This document shows positions 47,301-59,300 of a stretch of 64,000 nucleotides of DNA, piece after piece (the first letter of the stretch is position 1; every line of letters begins with the position of its first letter). The stretch spans positions 1,939,893 through 2,003,892 of the forward strand of contig JAVLUZ010000223.1 in NCBI GenBank assembly GCA_036768485.1, read 5' to 3'. The position numbers and the translations under genes are program-made. The notes below the pieces were generated by a model. That model was not told the origin of the DNA. It was given only the letters and a program-made list of their open reading frames with translations, and did not search any database. Source of the stretch: Mermis nigrescens (Eukaryota; Nematoda; Enoplea; Mermithida; Mermithidae).

Positions 47301-50300
47301 TTCCTACATATGTGCTGAATGACCCGTATTCAGGGGAGCAGGGGTCTGTCCCCCATGATGAAAAATTTTTTTGTCTCCTAGGGGTCTTCAAAGGGAAAAA
47401 TCCTGGACCTGAGGATACGTATAATACTCCTTCCTCTACGGGAACATGTAACGTATTATGTATGACACACATATAATGTATCATTACTTTATTACTTATA
47501 TTTCTGATTGCTGACCAATTTCTGAGAAAATACTTGACTTGTGAAGCATGCCGTTGCCGAAATAAGCGATTTCGCGACTTAGTTCGATCGACCCATTTCT
47601 CGACCGCAAATTTTTTGTTTTGCTTATTCATACGAGTACGTCGTTTTTCTGAAATTTAATATTAATATTAGTTTAATGATATTTAATATTCAAATTAATA
47701 TTTAATTTGAAAAATACTTCACCGTTCGTATTGAAGTATTACCCATGTTCTCAGGGGGCCCCGTTGGCGAATTAGATCAATTGCCGTATAATTTGCCGGC
47801 TGTTCTGCAGTATTTTCAACAAAGATCCAATCGCTTGACTCCGATGCCCAAGCCACCAGGCATAGATCCTTTGGAACTATTACAAGAACGGGAAAACAGG
47901 TATTGATTGAAATATCAAGCTAAACATAAAGTGATTAGTTTGTGCACTAAGTCAGCTGCGAATTATTAGTCTCAGGTTGGTCAGCTTTAAGAAGGACTAG
48001 TATATATATCACTAAAGGGTTCTTTCTCTTACATACATATGTACATATGTACTTACCAGTAAGATCACTGATGAAGTATTTGGGTTTTTTATCCGCTAAC
48101 TTGCCTTTGCTAAAAAAATTTAACCGTTTTTATCGAATATTAAATGTATAGACGGAGTAATTGTAATATTATTTGTTATAATTTGTGAAGAAGCAAATAT
48201 CAAAGTAGGTTGTATGTATATAAACGATCTTAGTAAATTTATAAATGATTTTTTTAAGTTGTTTAAGGTATTTTAATCTATTTTTATTTTATATTTTATT
48301 TTTTATTCTGTTAAACGATTATATTCTGGTATGATTCTGTGTATGCCATCTTTTGTAAGTATGTAAAATTTTTAGAATCCAAAATCGAATCGGTCAACGA
48401 ATCAAAGAATTAGAATCTGTGAGCCTGACGGTTGATCCTGAGCTTAGAATTAAAATGGAAATTGAATTGCGATCTCTACGCTTGTTAAACTACCAGAAAC
48501 AGGTCAGTTCTTCATATTTTATTCAAAATAAACTAACACTCTAAGATTTAATGAAGTATGTACATGTGTACGCACACACTATATAATAGTGCTTTCTAGC
48601 GAGTGCATTGCACACTATAACTTGTAACCGAATGAGCATGCTATTCTTGTTTTGTTTGGTTGTTATAATAAATCAGCACTGGCACGTATCTCTGGGACCC
48701 CCACCAAAATTCAGAAAAATCGGGAAAATATGACTTTTAAACGTTATTTTGTGCTATTTTTGGCTTTTTTGGGCTTAGTCATCCCAAAACTTGGTGTTGG
48801 TCCCCCCGAAATATAGGACGGCCAGCTACGTCCCTGACAGCATACAGGAATCTTATTGCATGTGATTTAGGTAGACTATGCAACATACACAAGTGACCTG
48901 ATGAGAGCTTTTCTATCCATAGTCGGTCGTTCCGTAGCGAGATACATATATACCTACATACTAAATTAGTTTAAATACAAATTCGATCTTGTTGTCTTCC
49001 TTTCTGCGCATAATTTTTATTTATTTACACCTACGGTTATACCACTTTTTCGATTCTAAATAAAAAATAAGACATATTTACGAATAACCTTGCTGGAATT
49101 TTGTATTTTACGTTTGAATTAAAATTCTGTTATTCCCTCGAAAGAGCCTCGCTAAAGACTTTTCCAAATATGCGTGCAATCGGAATATAATTTTAAGCTG
49201 ATGTATTATGCAATTCATACGTTTAGTTCTCTCAGATTAATTAAAGCTGGTTTATTTGGCCGTACACGTATATTATATACGTTATGTTCCATGTTTTTTT
49301 TGTAGTTGAGAAGTGAAATAGTGAATGTGATGAAGATGGAGACAACCCTAGAAACGGCTATTAACCCGCGGGCTTACAGGCGAATTAAAAAGCAATCTTT
49401 ACGCGAAGCTCGGGTTACGGAAAAATTGGAGAAGCAGCAAAAATTGGAGATGGAGAGAAAGCGAAGGCAGCGGCACCAGGTTTCTATTATTTCACTTCAT
49501 AATTCTGCGCGACTTTATTCGTCTACTTAATTTGCTCATGTTATTGGATTATTAAGTGCATTGAATAGATCCGGCTTCTTATAAATTGTTCCATTTAAAG
49601 TACATACTCCTGAAAGATATGTGAATTCCTTATCACGTTCGTCATCGGTATCCGAATTTACATAGTTAATGAAGTTTTGAAGGAAATTTTCGAAAAATAC
49701 ATGATACACTGATGGATTTGAGGGAGATATCGACATGTTGATATTAAGTTGTTCTCGATATATAAACGCTGAAGTACAGGAAATGAATGCATTTTTAAAA
49801 TATGCAGTACATGGTTGATGGTTATTGAATAGCCAAGCTTTATCTTACTAGGAGTTTCTCAATGCCGTCGTAATGCATGGGAAAGAGTTCAAGGAATATC
49901 ATCGGAATAATCAAATTAAGAATTCGAAGCTGAAAAAGGCCGTCTTAACATATCATAGCAACACGGGCAAGTTTAAACATTTATCCTTCTCCACTTTTAT
50001 CGCACGATAGCCTTGCATTTTGCTCTCTTTACTAATCTGATGTCGTTTGATTCGACTGTTTTTAAATTAAAACAACATGCGTAGACTTTTGTTTCAAATT
50101 TATAAGATAATCGTTTTAAGCTGTGTAAGAGTAATGATAAATTGGCTATCGAATTAACTACGGATTATTATTTTCTATTAGTTAAATGTTGTGTGTTGAT
50201 TAGACATGCACGTCATAAGAATTCTGGGAGGAAAGAATTTTTAAGTGCCTTTTCGGGCTCAAAAATCATGGACACGCCTGAAAAACATCGTTTTTCGGCG

Positions 50301-53300
50301 TTTCCGATGATGTTCTATCGATATAGAATATAAAAACATAAGTGAATTTCGGAAAAAACTCTTTTGAGTAGATAGACGGCTGAAAACTCTTGAAACGGCA
50401 CCTTTTCTACGAATTTTTCGGATATTTTCGAAAATCGCGAATTCTGGGGAGGTGAAAAAGTTTTTAAGGAAACCCTCAGATCATTGATGGTGCTGATCAC
50501 AAAATAATTGTTAATTTTTGTTTATTGTTTTGATAATTCTAAAGATAACGCTTTCGCTTTGCGTGTCGATACAAATAAGCAGTTGCGCTAAGGAAACGCA
50601 ACCCTGTTTTCTGTAATCATTTTGAAGCGAAGAGTATGAAAATCGGTCGCAAATTTTTGTTGTATGTAACAGCCATTTCTAGATTCGTTTTCCAAGTAAA
50701 ATTGAAAGTGAAACGTTTTTTACTTACTTCGAGTCAAATGCGTATCTAAGGATCCGAGCATACGTATAAGGACTCGAAATTTTGGGAGGAAAGCCCCCGG
50801 CCATTTTCATGGGGGGAGGGTAAATGATCTCCAATTTTTGGCCAAAAACGGCCGAAATTTTGCCGAAAATCGAGCGGGTTGGAGTTCAAAAATTTTCTTG
50901 GATTTGGGAGATGTGGAAGACCAACTCTACTTAGGGGCATCCCCTTCATCCCCCTGTTGCATGTATGAATATGAGCCTTCAAATCTGCCGCTGTTATTTT
51001 CCGCGTCCTGGTATTATTTAGAAAGGGAAAGACGGAAAGAAGAAGAACGCCGAGAACGTGAACGAATGACTAAATTGATGCAAGAGGACGAAGAGGGTTA
51101 CAGAAAATTGCTGGATCAAAAGAAAGATAAACGACTCGTATATTTGCTGGAGCAGACGGACGAATACATCAACAGTTTGGTTGGTAAGGAATGCTTGATT
51201 AGTTTGATGTACGAAGTCCGATTGCATTGCGTACATAAGTCTTAGTTTAAATCGCAAAATTTAGCATTTAATCTGTATAAAATATATAGAGTATTGTGTA
51301 ACCGTAAATAGGTCAGTGAAAATCATTGTTATACAAATTTGAATTCATTTTATGCTCACTTTCATACATGAACAACGAGGACGTACGAATGATGTCTTGA
51401 AACACAAGGTCTTTTGTGCTAATTTACTAACGAGAAAATGGAACGAATTCTTTTTCAACTTTCGTGAATCGTGTCATACTCCTTCAGGTTTGGTCAAGCA
51501 GCATCAAGCAGCTGAAAAGAAACGGAGAAAAATGGAGAAGAAAGCCCTCAAGGAACAAAGACGTAAGCCTTCTGTCAAGTTCACAGTTATTTTCCGTCGC
51601 GGATCTCTCGTTATCTTCCCATGCATACTTCATTGCGCTTTTTTTAATGCTACAAAAAATAGAACGTCGTTCACGTGGGTGTTCTACCTAACTATGCAAA
51701 GTGTTTTTTAGTAATAACTTCTTTAATAACTTTTTCTTATTTTTCAATATTTTTTTGGATATACAGTCGAACTCGGATATATGACACTCTCTTGGGACCA
51801 GGTTTAAATGCGTCTTATAGCCGAGTGTATCTTGTAATCAAGGTGATGGTTTACATGAAGAAAAACGTACTAAAGAGTTAAGTGGGAATAATATGTTATC
51901 GAATCTTGTTTCAATGATTTTTCAAGTCATGCATCACACAACTCTTCCACACTTCTTTTAAATGTATACATTATTTGCTGAAAAAGTTGTACAGAGTTTC
52001 ACCTCTGTTCACAGACATTCATCGATTAGTTGAAGGGGCCGCATCTTACAGTCGTGGACTTATAGACCTTGCTTTATATGTATTAAGTATAAGCAATGGG
52101 AACAGGTCAGCTGCGCCGTATAGAATAATAGCCGGGTGTCTAATAGGCAAGTTTCTAATATCTCTTAATGCATTATGTATGACTGGGACCAGAGTTTTTG
52201 CGTCTTATAAGCCGAAAGTCATATATCCAGGGTGTCTTATAGCCGAGTTCGACTGCAGTTGGAAGGTTCAATAGGAACCTAACTGTTAAGGTTTTATTAG
52301 TTTTACTTAGTTACATATGGCGTAAACTGCGTAAGTTTGTGTAAGTCTAAGATTTAAATGAGTCTTTCCCTGTAAAGTTAATATTTTTCAAGATTAATGC
52401 AAAGCCCATAATTAAACTCACTGAAATGATCAAAAATAATTGATTTTGAGTATATGAATGCTCGTGATTCATTGAAAATTGATTGAAGAAGCAAGTTTTT
52501 GAAAAATCGGTGCCAAAAGTCAATGCGTGAGTTTGTGCTCAGCAAAGAAAATTTAGTTTTGTAAATATGCTGTATTTTAAACAGGATGCAATCAAATTAA
52601 GCCACATTTCGACAATCGTCCGCCCTGAAAAGTTCTTTAAAAAATTAAGATTTGATTGACTTATCACGGGATGATAGTTTGAATAGTTAGGCGGCATAAT
52701 CTGTAAAACTAAAGCTTACGGAAACTTATGGAGTGTACACCATAAAAAAGCAAAACCGAAGTTCTGCTTATGCTTAAGACTAAAGCTATGTTACATATAT
52801 ATATCCGAAGTAAGTAAAGCAGATTAAGTTTCTCTTATTAAATCTTTTATGGGAGTATGAACTGCATTACACGCCCTGCATTTAAAACAATTTACTTGTG
52901 TAACGAGTAAGCACGGTTTTTAAAACCAAACGTCTATACGTATGGTATGTATGTACATATGTATGTATAAATGTATTTACGCTCGTTTTGAAATAGTATT
53001 ATCGAAATTTGTTTCCTTTCCTTTCTCGATACCGCCATGCTTACCTTTCGACGATAGTGTTATCAGTAGAAATTCTAACATTTAATGCTGCACTGAATTT
53101 TTTAAACTTTCTGTGAGATCCGGCAAATTAAGAAAGATCGAGAAAACATGTTTTCAATGCTCCGCCAATGGATTTTTTACATCGCAAGGGTTTTTGCTAA
53201 ATTGCACCCAATATGTCCTTTTGCTAAAATTTGCAATAAATTTAAGAGAAATTGACTTCACACTTTTTCTTGTCCTGCGCGCTTACTGTGATTAAAGTTT

Positions 53301-56300
53301 TCTAAGTAATTGTCGATTTTCTGTATGAATGGGCGTATATGTACATATAGCAGTAAGTAACTATTCTTCGAAATTTGAGAATAAAATATCTAAAGGAAAT
53401 TTTAAATTTTTAAAAAATCGCTCAAGGTATGCCCTTGGGTCTGTAAGGTAGCTTTGAGCTACGCTAATGCCCGCCCATATCTTTTCTTCAAATGTATTAT
53501 TAAAGTTAATGACGGAAAGGGGCCGGTTGACTCTAATAGAAAATGCATTCGTTAGTTGAATTATCTACAAAAAATACTGTACAAAAGTAGTTACTAGGCA
53601 GTAATGGATAAAAAATACGGAATAAGATCGAATGATAGATGTGCGATACGTAGGTATGCACTTTACTTAAAGAATAAAGAATTTGAAATTTACTTGACCT
53701 CAGCTTGACTTCAAGTCAGTAGTCCCTTTAGTTCGGTTGATTTTGAGCATTCATTTTGTCAGTCAGAAATCGCTTCCAACTGATCGGGGATAAAACTTGT
53801 TTTTTTAAAAACTGAATTACTTTGTAATTAATGCAATTGACTTCAATAGGTCTTTATTTGCATGAAACCAGATAATGTGCGCTAAAGCGCAGGAATTTGA
53901 GCGCTGAAATCCACAAGGATTTGCTTTTATTATAGCACCAGATTTTGCCGCCAAATTAATGTTTTTTGCATCAGAAGCTTGGCGCCGCTGGCCATCAGTA
54001 TCTAAATTTTATGAAAATTATTGGTTTTTTCTGATCTTTCAGGAACATTATTTATTATATTTTTGTTTAACTTCATTTACTCCCACTGCATGTTTCCGTA
54101 TTAAATTTAACAGCGTAAAGAACGCGAGGAAAGACGCAAGGCAGAGGAGGAGATGCGACGTTTGCAGGCGGCTGAAAACGAAGTCGCCGTTGATGATTCG
54201 ATGATGTTTTCGTTTTCAGGCGCCGCCGCCGTCGGCGGAGGAGGGGGCGCCGACGATGAAAATTCGCTAAGCAACAACGACCTGAGAATCAAAATACGCG
54301 AGGTTGGCACTGGCGCCATATTGGAACAAGACGAAGTTCCAAAAGCGTCCGAGTTGGACACCTGGCTCGAAACACATCCGGGGTATAGGCTTTTACTATT
54401 TAGCATAGCTTCATGTTTTGTAATCGTAGCAAGCAGGCATAATCTTTAGAGTTTGAGGGGGGGTTTAACCTCCGCCTTCTACCTGGAATTCTCGATTTTC
54501 CAAAAGTTGTTGTTTTTAGCTTTTTTAGCTACCTACTTATCTGTTTACCCTAAATTATCCAATTTTCGGGCTTCGCGCCGTATACTCTCTTTTTGACTAT
54601 ATTTCGCTCAATTTATTCGAAGTTTTTTTAAAGTTTTTTACGAGATATCTTTATATTTTTACACTCTAGAAATATAAAGCATCGTTAGAAACGCCAAGAG
54701 ATGATGTTTTTACCGTTTTTGAGCCCAAAAAGGGCACTTCAGAAATACTTTTGGTCTGCTGTTAAGGGCTCCGTTATTGCTAAATGAGTTGACAATGATT
54801 TAATTCTATTTATCACAAAGCACTATTATAAAAAGCACTCCTATAATATGGTAGCACATTGTTGTATCTCTCTGAATGTCAATTATTTTGACCGTCATTG
54901 TGAACGAAAGTGTGTTTAATATCCAATATAGTGTCGTTTAGTCACTGTGTTTTAGTCAAATGTTCGCCAGCCTGGGTCTCACATTGTCATAAAGCCACTG
55001 ACCTATAAAGTCTTGTTTATTATCCATTAATTGAGTGCTTATACATAAAAGGGTACTATTCGGGTGTTCATTAACGAAGTTCCTCCGTTTTCCAGCGATA
55101 TTTGTAAATCGATCATTTTTAAACCAGCGTAGTGATAGCAGACAATCTCTTGACTATTACACAGACTTTATTGCTCTACTCATTGCAGTAATTTTCATCT
55201 ATCAAGTGCATTGGCTTTATTTCTTATTTTCGTCGTAGGTTAGACAACCGTGTTTCTTTTCAATCAAGTTTTGCGTTTTTGAAATGCGGATTTACGACGC
55301 ATTTTGTTTCTAATACAGTTTCTGTTGTTTTATATCTACTAAATGATGTTCAACGCTAGTCAGGTTGTCCAGAGTGCGAGATAAATTCAGAACTTTACGC
55401 GGCTAGAAGCATTTAGAACAATTTAATTTGCAAGTTCGTTTTGTTCTTTTTAAACGTTCAAATTACGATAAATGATTTCATTCATCTATGCTTAGAATAA
55501 ACGGGAATGTGGACTATAAAAGTACGGAAAATGATCTCATCTGCGCTTAGAATATATGAAAATGTGGACTATTTACTAGTGCTGCTTACTTTGCAAATTT
55601 CACTACCCGGGTACCTGGCTATTTCATTACCCAGGTACCCGGGTAATTCGGGTTCCCGGCAGTGGCGGATAGAGGATTTTCCTGAGGGTGGGGGCGGTAT
55701 CCCAACTTTTCCAAGACCAGTCAAAAATAAGTCCAAAAATTCGCCCTTAACGCGCGAAATAACGTTTTTTTGGTGTTTTACATTGTATAATTTCTTATAA
55801 AATCACTTTTGACGCAATATCTTTTTTGTAAAAATTTCGAAATTTTTGACAATTTTGTGCGAGAAAATCATTAAATTTCTTTGACTTTAACAAAAATCTA
55901 GCGCAATGCGCCGGAAAATTTGTGAAATTAAGGCGGATAGACGTCTAGAAGCATGATTTACTGCTTGATGTCCTGTATTTACACATGTAATGTGAAACGT
56001 CAAAATTTTTAATTTAGAATAGAAGAAAACTATGCAAAAATAGATGTTTCTGTTGTTAAAATTGTTATGAAACCTACATGAACAGAAAATGGCTTTCAGG
56101 TGGCCAAGAAAGTAAATAAATGTCATTAATAGGTATCATCCGGCGCGTAGCGCCGAAAAAATTTGAGAAATTATGGTCACTGACGGCCAAAAATCATTGC
56201 AAATTGTATATCCATTCTTTATCTCGCCAAATATTTTTGGCCAATGGGGGCGGCCGCTCCCCCGCCCCCTTAAATCCGCCCCTGGTTCCCGGGTACCCGG

Positions 56301-59300
56301 GTATACCCGGATAGGACCTTAGATGGAAGAGAATGCAGTGAACATCGTTTTTTTACGTTTGACAGTGAGATCTAGGGCAAAGTGATATCTAAGCACTAAA
56401 ATTAGTGAAAAATTAATGCAACATTAAATATAATCGAGGCTTTAATCTGAAGAATCCGTATGCATTTAATGAAATTTAAGTCATTCTCATCATTCAAAGC
56501 GAAAAATTGTGAAGTAATCTCGAGATATGGTATACTAAGTGCAGTAAATTGCCTTTTTGTCATTTTTCTGTATCAATCTAATCAAGAGCCTGAAACAAAT
56601 GAAGTTACTAGGTACAGTGCCCGCCACCAATGTTGACGCTCTAATATGCTTCACAGGATGATAGAGCATGCGAAAGGATGTATGTTTAACACATGGGTCA
56701 TGCGTGAGCGGAAACAGGACCTACGTGTAAAAGATATATCCTTTCGTAAGCTCTATCATGCTCTGAAGCACACTAGAGCGTCAACATCCATGGCGAGTAG
56801 TGTACTTCAATTTCAGTGATAATCCATAGCAATCAAAAAACGATTTATTCATCGATAAAGATATATGTATGTATTTGTTTCATCATCTTACATGATATGC
56901 AAATTGGGCAAAAGAAATTTTCATATTTCTAATCATCTGAGTCACTGTCAATGGCGGCTGAGACTGTTACATCTTCTTGCAGCATTTCAGCCGCTTCTTT
57001 TTCTTCACAAACTGACTTTATCCAGACAGGAGCTTTGAATTTTCGAAAACCCCGATTAAAAATAAATCTCAGTGACTGATTGATTGAGCAAAAGGTTCAG
57101 AAGAATTTTCTAAAAAAAACAAGTTTCATAGTAATCATTTATATGATTTAGGTTTGTATCTTCTTAGCGTCATTAAAACATTTGAAGCAGGAAAGCACAT
57201 TGACGAAAAGCAATTTTGAAATCAAAAGGAAATGAAAATTTATTCAAAAACAAGTCTATCTGGAGCTGACTGCATTTGGAACATCGATGGGCTTTGAACC
57301 AGGTCTAACTAAAACAGTTGCGCGCATGATGTGAATAAAAGTTGCGGATTAAATCTATATAATGGTCACAAAAGTAAATGCATTAGAAAAAAGCGTCGCT
57401 AGCAGATAATTTCTTGTTTAAATTTGTTTGCAATAGAGAATAAGAAGAATTCGGCACAAATGAAATAATGTAACTAAAGAGCCGAATAATGGAATTCGCG
57501 TAGACCGTATGCGCGATATATTGTGGCAATAGGAAAGATTAACAGACTCGCTTATTTAACATTTCACGGTTGATTACGTATATCTGATTCAGTCGCACTT
57601 TAGAAGCAATATGTTTCCAGATTTCTAATTCAATTCTTAGCACATATTGCATAACTACAGTGCCAATTTTCCATTTTATATTTGGGGATTCGGGTACAAG
57701 GGTAGTAAAATTATTTTCTACCCGGGTACTCGGGTACCCGTTCGGGTACCCGCGTGCAGCTCTACTATTTACGGTGTAATGAATTTGTTAGATTGCGTGC
57801 AGCTCTACTATTTACGCTCTAATGAATTTGTTAGATTGCTGCTGTACATAACATACATACATATGTATGCGACTTGGGTGTATGGGCGGGGGCAGCTGCC
57901 CCTCCTTCTAGCCCAAAAATAATTTTTGGAAGGTAAGGTCATGCATGAAAAATAGTGAAAATTTACAGATTTTTATCGAAAAATCTCAAAATTTTCGGCG
58001 CTTCGCGCCTTAGGATCGTTATTTTCAATAATTTCGGTTCGAGCGCGGCCAAGAAAAAGCGTCATCTTTCATAGACAATTTGGAGAAATTAAAAAAAGCT
58101 TAACGGTGGTCACCGATTTCGGACCGCCCCTTAAAAATTCCTGTGTATGTCCATGCATACATATGCAGGATGACCCATGAAAAGGGCTACATTCCGATTT
58201 AGCAGGTCATAACTTCGGCTGATGTGGACAGGCTGATGTGGACATGAAACTTTAGGACCAGCTGCATTATATAGATAAAAGTGTCTTCCTTCAAGCTGTG
58301 TGAAAAATTATGACCAGAAATCTAAGGTTCGGACCCTACTTCGGTTTGTTTACATCCTATTTTAATCTTGTTTTAAGGCCAAAAGCGTCATTGGTCCCGC
58401 CATTAATTTGCATCCTTTTTTAACGATATCCTGATATTTTTGCACTCAGTAGGACACGTATATACTCTAGGGGTTTAAAAAATATGCTAAAACAAGGATA
58501 CCTACATGTGCAGTAACGCTACATGTGCAGTAACGTGATACAATGCAGAAACTCTGGTATTTAAATAATGTCTAATTGAGGTGTAAACAAATTTCCTAGT
58601 GCACATATCGCTGGCAGCTAGCCAAAATTTTTAACGCGGTTATGGGCCACCCTGTATATGTAGGTATGTTTATTTTGCTATCGTAGTCGCAAGAAATGTT
58701 CTGATTTTCGTAACTTTCCTGGTAACTCAGAAAATTTTAATTTTTATCAGTACGTCGCTGGCTCTTTGAAACTGGGAGTGATTATTTTCCCTTTTGACAT
58801 AATGTTACATTGCATATTACTTGCAATTGTGAAAAAGAAGCCAAACTTTCTCCCACTTTTTTGTAAAACCTACATATTTGAAAAACGGTAGGTAGGTAAT
58901 TAGATAATTCATAGCGCCGGCGTTACTGACTGTTCTTAAAATAAATCACTATTACCAGGTACGAAGTTGTTTCGAGAGATGAAAAAGGCGGCGAAGGGGG
59001 TAGTTCTGAGGAAGAGTGTTCATACAGTGAAGGTGAAGAGTCGGAAAAAGTGCAAACCGTGTTGCAAAATAAAGGCAACAAGTTAGAAAACCTGGACACC
59101 TTAGATGAGGAGAGCCGTCACAAGGCCATCATACAGGCATGTATTTCAGATCGAACGCTTACCATTTATCATTTATTTTTAATGTTTATTATTATTACGT
59201 ATTTACTATTATTTATTATTATTATTTTATTATTATTATTACTATTATTAGGGATTATTATTATTATCATTATTATTTATTATAATTGTTTATTATTATT

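Larger units (their letters stand above)
49967..51021 (+). other. brm intron 7, GC-AG type
   Basis: Begins GCAAGT and ends TATTTAG. Contains two MITEs, 50201-50489 and 50759-50967, the second ending 54 bp before exon 8. Confidence 0.8.
55577..57764. mobile_element. hAT-type element with TACCCGGG arrays, 2.2 kb
   Basis: Starts TAGTGCTGC and ends GCAGCTCTA, flanked by a perfect 8-bp duplication CTATTTAC (55569-55576, 57765-57772). Subterminal arrays of GGGTACCCGGGTA occur at 55602-55659 (continuing at 56285-56310) and 57720-57752. Includes a C-terminal coding relic and two younger insertions. Confidence 0.85.
54383..58958 (+). other. brm intron 10, 4.6 kb, transposon-filled
   Basis: GT-AG. 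Contains a truncated MITE (54440-54770), the nested hAT element 55577-57764, a tandem duplication (57755-57840), a MITE at 57865-58165 and a further element 58166-58654. Confidence 0.8.

Noticed and set aside
47230..47631. 133-residue minus-strand frame
   Set aside because: Crosses a small palindromic MITE-like piece and has no recognisable features.
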